Positions 35,606 to 48,140 of a stretch of 64,000 bases of DNA are shown piece after piece (within the stretch, counting starts at the first letter, position 1; the number at the start of each line of letters is the position of its first letter). The position numbers and the translations under genes were made by a program. The notes below the pieces were generated by a model. The model ran no database searches and was not told the origin of the DNA. It saw only the letters and a program-made list of their open reading frames with translations. This DNA is from Sindora glabra (Eukaryota > Streptophyta > Magnoliopsida > Fabales > Fabaceae). The DNA lies in the NCBI GenBank assembly GCA_020226215.1, contig CM035227.1:3713343-3777342 (forward strand), read 5' to 3'.

Positions 35606-38389
35606 GGGAAAATATAATTCAATTCTTTAAATTTTGATTGAGTAATAAAAATAGTATATAAAATTTAAAACCTCATATTTTATCCCTTAAATATGAATTG
35701 TATAATAAAAACTTTGAAGCTTTATACTTCCCTATCAAACTTTCAAAAAAAAATAAAATCATTAATTTTGAGTCAACTTTCCAAAAAAAGTAAAAGTATT
35801 AATTTTGAGTCAAGTTCAATAGTAATATATGCTGACTTTTATTTTTTTTTCATTATGCCAAACTACTCTTTAATTTAAACAAAAGAAAAAAAATTCAAAT
35901 TTGATGACAAATTCTTCAAAAAGTTAAAAAGGAGCTAATAGATTAAGATTTAAAATTATTTTTAAAATTTGAGGTAAAATTTTCTTGATTGTCTTAATTT
36001 ATCTAACTTTTTAAGAACATGTAAAATGAATTGAACATTAGATTTCAAATTTATTATATCTCTATCAAATCAAAATTTTAATTTATGCACTAACCTTTTA
36101 GACAATAATTTATAAGTACAATTTAAACAAAAATTTCTATAAAGTTTCCTAGTTATGTTAGCCAAACAATTTAATTTTCAAATTCACAAATTACATAAAA
36201 TTCATCATATTTTAACAAATATAGACTTTCAAATGCAAAATAAATAAATAAATATAAACTTTGGTGTTACACCATTAGGATTGAAATGTTTTTATTAGAC
36301 ATTAGTTAATTAATTATAGTTAGAATATGGATAAAAATTTCTATTTGAAATTATTAATAATTAAGTAAGTGAATATGTTTTAAAGTTAAATCTAACTAAG
36401 GATGCGTATGTGAGTTTAGAAGAGACTTTGAGAGCTAATTTTTCATTCTACCCTTAAGTCTCCTTCCAATCGTAATTCCCATTTTAAGCCCCTTCTCTCT
36501 CATTTTTTTTCTCAATCATATTTCTTCTTTCTTTTAATTATTAGAGAGCCAAAACACCTCCTTCCCTCCTCATCTTCCTCAAAATCTAAGCAAGATATTA
36601 GTTTTATGTCTTAATCTGTCTAAAACCTTTTTCTATTTCTTCTTTTTAAATTTTAAAAGGATGAAGAGTTTTAATAGGTTTAATATTAGAGTTTTGGTTG
36701 AAAGAATATAGTGTTTTAACTTGAATTATTGGTTTATTATGTTTAAATGTTAGCTAATCATCATTTCCAATGCCTATTGCTTCCTCAAAGAGTATTAAGT
36801 AACCATTTTATTCAATTGTGTATGATTTTAAGTGATCTAGTCTACTTTAGATTGGTTTTTCTTATTAATTTGAGGAAAAATGATATTTGGTATTATTTTT
36901 AGTTAAATCTGGTGGATACAAGGCCACTTTTATGTTTGCAATGGTCGAATGGCATAAGGTTGCATAAAAGATAAGATTTAAGAGAAATTCATTAAGTGTG
37001 AATAGTAAAATTTTTTGTAAATATGCAAAAATTCATACATGAATTGATTCAACAAAGATCAAAAGGCAATCTTCCTTGTACTAAATAGATGAATCAATTC
37101 AAGGCGTATAGAAACATAAATTTTTATAATTTTTTTACATAATCTTATTCAAATTTTCTTCATTTTTATAACATTAAATAAATTAAAATTTAAAAAAATG
37201 AAATTAAAAAATATTTATTTCATGTGATTTGACACTTTATATTTGGAAGTTATTATTTACACAAGTTTTGTTTAAAATCATCACCTTTCATAATGCTTTT
37301 AAAATTAATTCACACTAATAAATTAAATCATCTTTTAAAAAAATAATAAAAATAATTTTATGAATTACATGAACTTTAATCATTTTTCTTAAGGTATGTA
37401 AGCCCTCACGCACATAGGTTAAGTCAATTATTGTAAATATTATTTTTTTATTTTTAAAGTTTTAAGTTCTTTCTTTCATGTTCAATATCAATGGCTTCAA
37501 TCATTCAAGATGTTTAATTTTCTTTCTACTTCTAATTAAATAGCAAATGAATACCACTGAGACATTTAAAATAATGTATACTTTATTTTATTATTTTTAT
37601 CAATTATTATTATTTTTATTTGAGAGATTAATAATGAGTTTTTGGGCATAATCAATTATGTAGTTAATTTCAAAGTAATTGTTTCGTGAATAGATGTTAT
37701 AGGATGCCTAACACCTTTCCCACGCATAATTAGATTCTCAAACTATTTTTCTAATTAAAAAATCTATCGTATTCATATTTTTTATTTCTAATTTTTTCTT
37801 TAAAAGACTACTTGTGAATCCTATTTATTTTTATGATTTAAATAAAATGGTTATCATTTGCATCACAGCATTCTCTAAGAACATGATGAAAGACGATTAA
37901 GTTGGTTAATTATAAGTATAAACTATTATATGAAAGATTGCATGTCATTCACAAATAATTTTGACATATAGACTTCCTTAGAAAGAGTGCATCATTGCAC
38001 ATAAAATACTACATTAATTATGTGTTAGTAAGGTTTGTAACTAGTTACTCAACTTTCGATGCTAATCACATGCTCAAGGGTAAGTCGTGATATTTGGAAA
38101 CCTTTCCAAAAAAAGTTTCATTATATGCAAGTAAATCAAACTTCCACACCATGTGTTCTTCATATTCTAATAATATCTATCTTCATGATTTCTAATAACT
38201 TACCCTACACATTATTAAAGTGATAAGGTCAGGAGAGATTTTTATTATTTTTAAGTTAAAACTAATGGTTTAATAATTTATGGAGTAATGTGTAAAGTTA
38301 AGGTTCAAAATATAAATGATAAAATTTTAAAATTTATATACTATTTTTATTATTTAATCAAAGTTCAAAGGGTAAACTATATTTTTCCC
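35606..38389. mobile_element. Non-autonomous element with about 70-bp terminal inverted repeats
   Basis: The sequence starting GGGAAAATATAATTC at 35606 recurs in reverse complement ending at 38389 (GGGAAAAATATAGTTT on the minus strand). Both share the subterminal block TAATAAAAATAGTATATAAA, and about 80% of the first 68 bases match. The 2.8 kb interior holds no credible ORF. The 9-bp flanks ATGTTTAAA and ATATTTTTT match at only 6 positions, so a Mutator-type duplication is possible but unproven. It lies between the C2 gene and the VQ gene. Confidence 0.65.
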
Positions 38390-38825
38390 ATATTTTTTGA
38401 ATTTTTTATGCGATGCCTCTTTGCGAAAGGCTATAACTTGAGAAGATCTTCCTACTAGTATTTGCTGTAATAACAAGCCCATTGTATATCACCTTAATCA
38501 TCCATCCCCTCCATCATCTACACCAGTTAAGTTTTCTTTTAAAAAAAATCTTTAATCTTTTAGATAAGAAGGAAATATCTTCAACTAATCTGCCAAATTT
38601 AACATATGCCACTTGTATTATTCAGAAACTAACCCAAAAATATATCTATATTTATGATTTATGATAGGATGTTCAGTTTAAGTTATTTTTAAGGATTGTT
38701 ATGATTAAGATCCCAGCTTTGTTTACGAATCCAACTCTACCACTTGTTTTCTTAATTTATGTATTTCATTGCCAATAAATTAAAACTTTAATCCTCATAA
38801 CCTCAACAATAAATGAAAAACTAAA
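38390..38825. other. Spacer between two inverted-repeat elements
   Basis: AT-rich, no gene seen. Confidence 0.5.
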
Positions 38826-40947
38826 GGATAAATTACTGTGGCCTTTCCTAAAATTAAGTTTTGTTATACTTCATTTCACCCTTGATTAAAAATTACATCG
38901 ATCTTTCTTCTAATAATAGATGAAATTGAATGGCATTAAAAAACTTGATTCAATGATTATCTTACCTTTTATTGAGATCAAATCATTTTGGGCCTGAGAA
39001 GTTTTAGAACTATTGCAGTCACATTGAAACATTTTCTTTTATTTTTTTCTAATTTTTTATAACCATACTACAATTATGAATTCATAATTCAACTGCACCA
39101 ACATTTTAAAAAATGAATCACGTTTTGTACAAATCTCGCAAAATTAATTATCAATTCCACGCTAGCATCCGTTTTATGTTTGATCTCTCTTTCTTGACTG
39201 AACATCTCAACCCCCCAAAAAAAATTCATAATTTTCATTTTTTTTAGAGTAGGAAACCTTTATAAAATGTTTGATGCAAGCTGTTATGACATTTTCCAAC
39301 AAAAGAAGTTAAAATAAACTTTTTCTAATGTTTAATGGACAATCAATTTTATTTTTAAATAAATTATGTTCTTTTACATTTTTAAATTTTATCTTTATGT
39401 TTACGTGTATAAATAGAAAGAAAAATAGGTAAGTGAGTTCTCTATATAAGGTAGATTATATAACATTTCCTACAATTATTTACCAAGTGCTCGTAATCTC
39501 TAAAATTATGAAGATGTGTAAATGGTCACATTAAATTTTATAAACTAGCCACTTATTTCATTTTATTAACTTTTTGTTTACAAATATTTATAAATAAATT
39601 GTTTTTCTATCACGTTAGTAAATAGCGTTAAAGAATGTATCTTAATCCTTCGAACCTAATTTTTAAGTTTTTTATCTCTGGATTAATGAATCTTTTACCT
39701 TAAATTTTATCATTTTGTGAGTATGGGAGTTGGTTAGTTTTTTTTTTCTTTTTTTTTTCCCACAATAACATCTTCTACCTCAACATTACTGAGTAAAATC
39801 TTCACAACTTTCACTTCTGTTTGAAGTTGCCATGCTTTAAGGAAAGTTATTGTAAACAAATACCAACTAACCAAATTATAAGATACAATAATAATTACTT
39901 AGCCACAAAACACCCTAAATCACACAAACAAATTACCCATCAATAAAGAATTTTTATACAACAAAAGTCATTATTACAAATTTTACCAATGTATGCATTT
40001 CAAGTAAGATAAGTTGCTGAGAATTATCATAGAATGGATACCTTAATTTAATTATTTGTATTTATTAGGTTTTTATTGTTATAATAATATTTTGGTTGGA
40101 TATTATAAAGATATCTTTTAGAATTCATATAGAATTATATTCAAGAAATTTCAAATATTTGATTTCTTTTTCATCGAATGAAATCTTAATTTCAATAATA
40201 GTTTCAATTATCTTAAAACTAGAATCTCCTTTTTCTTCTTATCGCCTTAAGAAACTCCTCTTTCATTTTTATCTTATCTTTTTTCAACTTATTTATAATT
40301 TATTCTACATTAATATTAGGATGTATAATTCTATTTAAGATATCATGAAAAAATTTTAAGTGGAAGAAAATAAAAAAAATAATTTCATAGAATAATTAAA
40401 CCAATCCGTAGAAAAAAATCCAAAAAAATCGTATGAAGAAACATCAAATTAACAAAGTAAATTTTCTAAATTTTAAATACTAATAATAATTTAATAAAAC
40501 CCAATAAAAATCCAACAAAATAAAACAAAACATGTGCAAATAAAATCGTTACTTGAGTAACAAGAAGATCACAATAGCAAAGTGAAAAAAAATTCCTAAA
40601 CCCTTGCTGAACCACTAGCTTTGGTTGCCTTTGTTTTATATGTTCTCTCTTCTTAAGTGCCACGGCTGAACCAGCTTCTATATTAGACATTCTCTTTTTT
40701 TAATTTCTCAAGAATATAAGAACCGGGGCCCCTCTCTTTTATATTAGGGGCAATTCTGGTAATAAAATTGGGCTGCCAAATGCTATACGTGTGAGCTCTA
40801 TATTTTTCATCTTTTTATCAAAATTCTTTAGTGCTCGTCATCAATTAAAGGGTAGAGTATCATATTTTTATGTAAATTAAGACAGTTAGGTGTAATTTTT
40901 CAAGCGTAATTAAACTTAATTTCAAGAAAGGTGACAGTAATTTATCC
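38826..40947. mobile_element. Non-autonomous Mutator-like element (TIRs and 9-bp target duplication)
   Basis: The left end GGATAAATTACTGTGGCCTT and the reverse complement of the right end GGATAAATTACTGTCACCTT form inverted repeats of roughly 50 bases or more (about 80% identical). The flanking 9-mers AAAACTAAA (38817-38825) and AAAATTAAA (40948-40956) differ at one C/T, which fits the 9-bp duplication of Mutator elements. There is no transposase. Near the right end, on the minus strand, is a short ORF (40690-40466) preceded by GC-richer, promoter-like sequence. This could be a captured host-gene fragment, but I do not recognise it. Confidence 0.7.
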
Positions 40948-41150
40948 AAAATTAAAAATAAGAAGTTTTTAATACATCCTATCTTCTAAATTTTTAACTA
41001 TTTATATTAGAAATGTTAAATTACTTAATATATATTAAAAAAATGAATTAAAAAAACAGAAGATATGAAAGGAAAAAAAATTCAAGGATAATATCAAACG
41101 TTTTGTTCTAGTTTATTATAATTGAATTTAATTATGTTGATTAACAATGC

Positions 41151-41160
41151 CACGTGTCAA
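41151..41160 (+). promoter_or_regulatory. G-box overlapping a W-box core, upstream of the VQ gene
   Basis: CACGTGTCAA contains CACGTG (bZIP/bHLH site) and GTCAA, which reads TTGAC, the WRKY core, on the minus strand. It lies about 400 bases before the VQ ATG. VQ proteins partner WRKY factors, so a WRKY site here is plausible. Short motifs like this also occur by chance. Confidence 0.35.
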
Positions 41161-41366
41161 TTTGTAATATGTTTCCTGAGGTACTCAATGTGTATGGAAG
41201 CACTTTTCCCATACCACATCCGACGGTTCTGCTGTGAACAACACATGGGATTCACGGCCACCCCTAACTGCTTCCCTACACTCTCTCCCCGCGTGACACA
41301 CATGCGCACCTCCGCGCAATGACCAAAACACCCCTAGTCCAATCCAATCGGCATCATTAGCATTGA

Positions 41367-41393
41367 ACGTCACCATTAACGCGACAAACGTCA
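41367..41393 (+). promoter_or_regulatory. Pair of ACGTCA (TGACGT) motifs in the VQ promoter
   Basis: ACGTCA occurs at 41367-41372 and 41388-41393, 21 bases apart, just upstream of the TATA box. TGACG is the core of TGA-factor (as-1-like) sites used in salicylate-responsive promoters. The function is inferred from motif and position only. Confidence 0.45.
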
Positions 41394-41420
41394 CATGCGA
41401 GCTTGTAATTCTACCAACAC

Positions 41421-41427
41421 TATATAT
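41421..41427 (+). promoter_or_regulatory. TATA box of the VQ gene
   Basis: TATATAT lies 136 bases before the ATG at 41563 in otherwise mixed sequence, which places transcription start near 41450-41460. Confidence 0.6.
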
Positions 41428-41562
41428 GCCAAACAACACATCCCCTTCTCTTCCAAATACTTGCATGTTCCACCATTTTCACACATTCTGTGATTTATTC
41501 AGAATTCTTTCTGGTAATTTGCAGTAATTACATTTATGTTTTTCTGATTCTTCTTCTTCGTC

Positions 41563-42249
41563 ATGAGCCCAGCACAATTCCACCAGAAGAGAGAAATCAC
41601 CAATAATAACTCTAATGCTCTGTGCTCACCTCCATTGAAAATCAACAAGGATTCTCATTTCATAAAGAAATCATCGTCATCGCCTGCATCTTCATCCTCG
41701 TCCTCGTCATCGGCATCATCCATGCTCATCAATGGCTCGATGGCCGCCTCCAACAAGCCGCAGCAGCGCCACCCCGTGATTATCTACACACATGCGCCAA
41801 AAGTCATCCACACACATCCTAAGGATTTCATGGCATTGGTGCAGAAGCTTACCGGGTATTCACGTTCCGAGGAGGAATCCAACAACACGCTACAACCGAA
41901 GCAGGAATCGGGAATTGTCGTGTCCGACAAGGACAGCGATCAAAAAAAGGTTGGTAACGAAGACAGTGACACATCCTCGAGGATTACCGACGACAATAAT
42001 TGCAGCATCAATCTTGGGGACAACCACGTTAATTCATGTTTCATGACGCCACCGATTATGGAGCCCCCATTGAACCCCTACATGACGAATTTGCCTGTGT
42101 TTACACCGAATTCAGCTGATTTTTTGTGCTCGAATCAGCCATTTTTGAACTACCCTGATTCCTTGTATAATGTGTGTCATAGCATGAGGAGTTCTTCTAT
42201 TTCATCATCTGCCTCCTTCGAAGGGACGAACGAATTTCGGGAGTATTAA
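41563..42249 (+). CDS. VQ-motif protein (MKS1/VQ20-like), intronless, 228 aa
   Basis: VQ proteins are plant transcriptional cofactors that bind WRKY factors and are often MAP-kinase substrates in defence and development. The defining FxxxVQxLTG motif is complete (FMALVQKLTG, residues 89-98). It is preceded by VIIYTHAPKVIHTHPKDF, and an N-terminal block PPLKINKDSHFIKK resembles that of MKS1. A Ser run covers 37-53. Several Ser/Thr-Pro sites (CSPP, SSPAS, MTPP, FTPN) fit MAPK targeting. There is no intron, which is usual in this family. The promoter has a TATA box and TGA/W/G-box motifs. By position next to DUF639 and the three-C2 gene, it is probably the counterpart of Arabidopsis At3g18360 (VQ20, from memory). 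Confidence 0.95.
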   Translation: MSPAQFHQKREITNNNSNALCSPPLKINKDSHFIKKSSSSPASSSSSSSSASSMLINGSMAASNKPQQRHPVIIYTHAPKVIHTHPKDFMALVQKLTGYSRSEEESNNTLQPKQESGIVVSDKDSDQKKVGNEDSDTSSRITDDNNCSINLGDNHVNSCFMTPPIMEPPLNPYMTNLPVFTPNSADFLCSNQPFLNYPDSLYNVCHSMRSSSISSSASFEGTNEFREY

Positions 42250-43033
42250 GGTTTTCTCTTTTAGATTTATTGGTGCCAATAAATGTTCTAAATCTTCAAG
42301 GATATAACTTTGTTTTTTCTTTTCTTTTCTGAAAGCCTATATATAGATAGAGACACTTCCTGTTAATTATGAATTCTTTTTACTCTAGTAATAAAGAAAG
42401 ACAACATAGCTTTCCATGCATATGATTTTTTTTTTCTTTGGTTAATTCTGCATCAGAGGTACAAGACCTGGATTTTGATAGTAATATCATGACTTAAATC
42501 TACTCCTAAATGTCCAATTTCAGAAATGAGTTCTTTGGATCATGATATTAAGCATGAAAATAAAATTGTCTTTCTTTTTTTTCCTTTTCATCCAATTTCA
42601 GTTCAAAATGTCTTACAGTTGAGTACTAATAATATGGGTACAAGATACAGAAGCTATAAAAATAGAATATGCCAACAGTGTACATCACCTTCGACAACCA
42701 ATCAGTTTATTTTGGTCTGAGCTGTAATACCTTTCAATGCAATTTACACATTTTAAACAGCTTTCGCATGATAGAACATATCTACAGTTGTGAGAAATAT
42801 ATACATATATAGATTTCATCGCAACAAACATCATTCATTTTTCAAATCAAACTCTGCCAGAAACCTTACTTTCACATATTCTCCTTCGAAAAATACAAAA
42901 ATTACACAGATGCTTTCATTATCCTACATCGTTGGGTATTGGAATCTGGGAGGAACATATATCCAATTTTGTTGTGAAAGAACAGGCCACGTGAAAATGT
43001 ACACAATTCCGCAGCAGCTTACAGGTCACGACA
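42250..43033. other. Intergenic space between convergent VQ and DUF639 genes
   Basis: Contains the VQ 3' UTR and the DUF639 3' UTR. Short ORFs at 42526-43095 show no known domain. Confidence 0.6.
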
Positions 43034-46000
43034 TCACTTTCTCTTCTTTTCTTCTTTGTCTCTTTCAAGCACAACAGGAGCTGCTGGTATGCTGAACCAC
43101 CATTCCCTCAATCTCCGCATGCATCTCTCTGTGCTAGCTTTCCTCAGAGGCGAATACCTTGTGAAAGTCTCCAGGAAGACTACTAGAACTATGTATTTAC
43201 TGGGTAAGAAGGCCAGAATCAGGGCAGTTGACAGAAGAGCTAAGGCAAATTTCTCAGTGGCCTGATTATCAAATTAAAAGCACAAAACATTACAACGTGT
43301 AAGGAAGTTCCAATTCAGATCGAGTAAAATTGCCCAGAAATATTATCTGCCAGTAACATAGATATAAATTAAAAGAGAGGCTCGAGAGAAAACCTGAGGG
43401 AAAATGGACAGCAACAGACCACGGAACTTGAGCAGAATGATGTTACCAGCCTGCACCAGCTGTTCGGCTTGAGAGATGGCATTCTGAACAGCCAAAAGCT
43501 GTTCCATTGTATTCATTGGAGGAGCAGCTATGACTTTGACTTCATAACCAGGCCCACCTTGACTAAACCATCTAGTAAGCATCACAAAAGCTGAAAACGA
43601 CATAAGCATCAAGGCAATTGCATAAGCAAGCCATCCCCTGCAATTCAAACAATCTAAACTCCGCATTAAAAAAAAAAAAAAGAAGAAAATCCACTCTCCC
43701 CAGATACGAACTCAAAAATAAAACAATGTAAAAGTCTAACCTGCAGATGATGAAACTGAAGATTAAACAAAACACCAAAGACTTCCATGGCTCATCCCAA
43801 TGTGCCAAAGATTTAAGGGACTTTCCAAGTTCATTTATTGGAAAAAGTAACTCCTGCAAGTACAACAGCTGTGAATTAGTGTCAAAAAGAGGATTATTTA
43901 AGAGAAGCAGTATATGCCTATTGAGGTAAATACTGTCCAGTAGGGGATGGCAAAAGCAGGAGGATCAAATGGCTCTCTCAAAGTGCATGTGGGTATCCTA
44001 GAGCCTTTATCCAGAAAAGGAGAGAACCATGTGCATAACATAAACACTAGTAAATGATCACGCTGATATTTACAGATTTTCCTATCCAGTAATTATGAGT
44101 ATTAATCAAATATATCTCATAAAATAAAAAATACCAAGACCCTTGAGTTTAACTAACACTCATCTTCAACTAAATTTGCAACAGCAAATGGAGGATAAAC
44201 GAGATAATGGAGGATGATATACTACTACCCCGGTAAGAAACAAATAAATTATAAAAAAAGAGAGTAGGGCAAATATTTCAGAAATAAATGAAATACCTTC
44301 ATCACAGCCAAATTAGTATCAATACCATCAACCTTGACTCCATCAACTGTTGCTTGTGCAGATACCACCCTTTTATAGTTGTTCTTAGACTCTTCAACCA
44401 CTCTTTCCAATGAAGTCATTTCTCCAATTGATATCTCACCCACAGAAAGCTTCTTCTCATTTGAGGTGTTTGTACTTGTCCCAAATACAAAACCGAGGTT
44501 CAAGACCATGTCCGAGGCTGAGATAGAATGCATTCCACTTCCAGCCCTAGAATCATTGGTGCAATCTAACTCCCTGGTGTTCAACATATTTGCAAGGGTT
44601 TCTAGTATCAAGTCACCACCAGGTAGTTGATCGCATAGATTAAACATGAGAAGACCTCCACACTGTATAGGAATTGCAGAACTAATATCACGAATGGCTT
44701 GCAAGCGTAAAATCCCTAGAACAGCCTTCCAAAGTGCTTGATCCCGAGCAACTCCTATAAGTTCATACTTATTTATGAATTTATGAACATACAAAATCTC
44801 TCTGATTATTGCCAGCCAATAATCACGACGAGCATGACCTTTAAGCTCTGGAAATTCTATAACAGATGGTTCTGATCTACAAGAGACCAATTTTAAAAGT
44901 TGATTCACAGCAAGTTAATTTTTCAGCAGGTAACCAATAAAAAAGAAGGCATGAACATGCCACCAATAAGTAAAGAAAATCACATGACCCATTATATACA
45001 GAAAAATTACTTACAAGGATGCGGAATTATAGAAGACTGCTTTGTCAAAAAGTCGAGTACCCCATGGTCCAGTCAAGTCAGGTTTAACAATCTGTTCTTG
45101 ATCATCTGATAAATCATATTTCTTTGGCTTGTCATATGAGACAACACGGAGTGCTTCAAAGTAAACTGCATGGTCAGTTAGGATCAACCTACCTGCGTAC
45201 ATAATAGGAAGACAGTTTGGAAGTGGCCTAATAATATATTGTTCACACTTCTTCAAGTGCATTTATATAGTTTTATGTTAATATATGCTCAACATAGATA
45301 GTATCAAAATACATACAAACACATACCAGGCCATGTTGATATTCCCACGTGTTCAAGAACTGGTTGTGTGGTGACTGTTCCATCAACCTCCAGAATCTTC
45401 TCACCTCTAGATGACCGTATGGAAGAAAGGAGAGATGACTCTGAGTTGATCTTCATTTTTTTAATTGATCTGGAGGATGCTGCAAAATATCACTTCCATG
45501 CACAAAAAACTAAGACAGTGGAAAGTGTGAACAACTGCATATTTCAAGGTAAGGGCTGCAAGCCCAAATACCTTTCAAGACAACTTAAGTACTTATCATA
45601 GATGGAGAACTGCAGGCGGCCACCAGTTGAAGAACTCAACACCTCAAAGAGATTTTCGCCTATGATGACATCGGCAATGACAGGAATTGCTGGAGATATT
45701 CGACAGAAAGCTTCTAAACCAACAGATACATCGCCATCCACCTTCTAGAAAGTTGAAGACTGTCATTAGTAGGAATGACTAAAGAAGTGTGGCTATTATT
45801 TATACATATAGAGAGAGAGATACAAGTGCAACAATTAGCATTGTATTTGAAAGGAAATTATTCCAATTATTAATATCATTATATGTAATGTCACGTGGTT
45901 TAGAGTGTGAATTGTCCATTTACCACCATTAATCCCCACAAAAAACATCAGATACTAAAAGAATCTCTTATAATTTTAAAACTTCTTCTGGGTTTGTTTA

Positions 46001-46647
46001 CATAAACAAACGATCTATTTTCGCCACAGAACTTCAGAAGAAAACCCAACTTGTACTCCAAAAACATACATTAAGTAGGGGTTGGCTGGCAGCAGCGGGC
46101 GTCTCCCAGGCTATCATCATGTCATATGTCAAGCGTCGGAACTTTTTATCCGAGAGATGACCTACGACTCGTGTTGACAGAGCAAGAGCCCTAAAACAGC
46201 AATATTCCAGAAAATTCCTTGCATATCTTGATGGGTGCTTTATAGAATCAGGAGCCTCTTGATTGAAGCTTTCTTGAAGCTCACTTGAAGAAAGCCCAAG
46301 AATTCTGCATTAATTTTTATTGTCACGCCCAACATTCCAATCGATATCATGGACCATTGGGTCAAACAAACAAATGAAGGCCAGAAAGTTCCATAACTGA
46401 GAATAAAGCAATAGTTTCTAGGCAAATGAGATAAGATGCCCAAATTTTGCACTTACTTCGAGCATCTGCGAACAACTATGTTAGCAAATGGAGAGAGCTC
46501 CGGTATCCAACTTCTCGCAGCAGAAGGTGAACTCTCCATATCCTCAAGTTCTTCCCTGAATGAACTCCGCCTGGTAAGCAACCATTTAAATGATGAATCT
46601 CTTACCAGACCTTCAATCAAATTTCTGGTTTTGCTTGCCACTGCCAT
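43034..46647 (-). CDS. DUF639 membrane protein (9 exons, 694 aa)
   Basis: Minus-strand exons: 46647-46457, 46304-46070, 45744-45572, 45469-45327, 45192-45015, 44876-44297, 43853-43741, 43637-43394, 43261-43034; phases close at 695 codons with TGA. The function of this plant family is not established. Recognisable family blocks include ILEVDGTVTTQPVLEH, GRLILTDHAVYFEAL, LTGPWGTRLFDKAVFYNSAS, ELKGHARRDYWLAIIREI and FNLCDQLPGGDLILETLA. The central GRLILTDHAVYFEAL...LTGPWG segment looks like a PH/GRAM-type lipid-binding fold (inference). The C-terminus has three membrane segments, about 525-538, 539-558 and 624-649, so the bulk is probably cytosolic. Intron 3's acceptor was set at 45470/45469 because the first AG gives a stop. 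It resembles Arabidopsis At3g18350 (about 690 aa). Confidence 0.93.
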
Positions 46648-47430
46648 CCCTTTCCACCTTAATGTGACTTCAAGTTGAAAAAGGAGACCGTCTATCTGAT
46701 TTCGGTCACAGTTGTTGCATAAGCTTGTTCAAATGCTCATCAAACAGCCAAATAAACTCAAATTTAAAAATCTAAAAATCTGTACTTCGACCGGAGTAAA
46801 TCCACCAAATTCTCATTAATACCAAATCCATACAAAAAAATCAGAAAGTACCAGTATTTATTTCGCCTAACCGCAACAAGTTGGAAAGAGCAAAACCCTG
46901 ATGATCCACCTCAAATTGCACAATCAAACGGCGGAAAAATTGTCAACTATGAGAAAGGGGTCAACTTGAACTTCGCCGAAACAGCGTAAAACCGAACATC
47001 GATTACATTGAGGGAAGAAAGGAGTATAACCCATTAGTAAAAATTAGAATAACAATCAGCACGGCAAGAGACACGAAAAGAATCTGCCTTGAAATTTGGT
47101 TTGTAAAAACCGAAACGTCAAGTTTTTTCCTTCTGAAAGCTGAATGTGTGAGTGTTCCGCAAACAGGATTCCAAGCCCTCAGGTGCAGGGAACTTGACAC
47201 TACGCCTACACGGCTACGCGTTCAGATTTTATAAGTTTTCCTCATCGACGACGACTGCTAAGCTTCGCCCAGATAAGTTTATTAGTGAGATTAAGTTGAT
47301 GAGTGGGCCATAATTCTAACACAAACTCTATTAGTACCGCGAAAACGCCCCTCTATGTAGCGCAAAGAATAACAATGCTCCCCTCGAGTGACCTAGGGTA
47401 TGACCTTACGACGACCTCTCCGCAAGTACA
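46648..47430 (-). promoter_or_regulatory. 5' UTR and promoter region of the DUF639 gene
   Basis: Base composition stays gene-like to about 47420 and then falls to A/T-rich repeat DNA. No separate gene is visible. The transcription start is not defined. Confidence 0.45.
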
Positions 47431-48140
47431 AGGCATTTGGGTATTAACTCATCCAATCAATTGTTAATTAATAATTTTAATAATTAATTAATTTAATTAA
47501 TTATTAATTAATAGTTGATTGTATTAATTAAGTTGATCAACTGATAATATTAACTGTTTAAATAAAAATATTTGGTAAAATTAACTATTTTTTATTAGTT
47601 GTTTATATGTAAAATGACATATAAGGATATATATATTTTATGATTTATTTAAATATTTTTAATTTAATAATATTTTATATTTATTATATAATTTATATTT
47701 AATAAATATAATAATTTATTTTTAAATAATTTTTTAAGTCATACTTGCTTAAAATATGATAAATCTAAAATATAATTAAATATTTATTATATTTCTTAAA
47801 TTATTATATTTTTTAAAAAATAAATTATTATTTTTGTGAATAATTTATAGAAATTAATAATTATTATTTAATAAATTTATTTGATCTTTTTTTGTAAGGA
47901 TATAAATAAAAATATGTATATTATTTAAGAATAATTTTGTATTTTTACATACTCATTATCAATAAGTTAATTGAAAATGTTGAGTTCACTAACTTTTTTA
48001 AATTAACTGATTGAGCGTTAATCAATTAATTGAATAAACTATTTGTCAAATAATTAAATTAACTTATTGATTCGGTCAAACAATTAAATACTATCAAATC
48101 AACTAAAAGTTTTTCAAAAAACTCTTTACCAAACATCTTC
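47431..48140. mobile_element. AT-rich foldback-like segment, possible MITE
   Basis: The left edge (GGCATTTGGGTA near 47432) and the right edge in reverse complement (AGATGTTTGGTA near 48130) look like weak inverted ends. The interior is rich in TTAATTAA-type palindromes and resembles in style the 21.5-22.1 kb element. No clean target duplication seen, so this is tentative. Confidence 0.35.

Noticed and set aside
35597..38398. ATGTTTAAA / ATATTTTTT as a 9-bp target duplication of the 35.6-38.4 kb element
   Set aside because: Only 6 of 9 positions match in A/T-rich DNA, which chance explains.
40466..40690. 74-aa minus-strand ORF starting MSNIEAGSAVALKKRE, considered as a host gene or ribosomal protein 5' fragment
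   Set aside because: The first residues are only loosely like the N-terminus of ribosomal protein S15 and the rest is unlike it. It lies in a transposon and no second exon is visible, so I do not call a gene.
43747..45601. Several plus-strand ORFs of 60-83 aa
   Set aside because: They lie opposite the exons and introns of the DUF639 gene and show no domain of their own.
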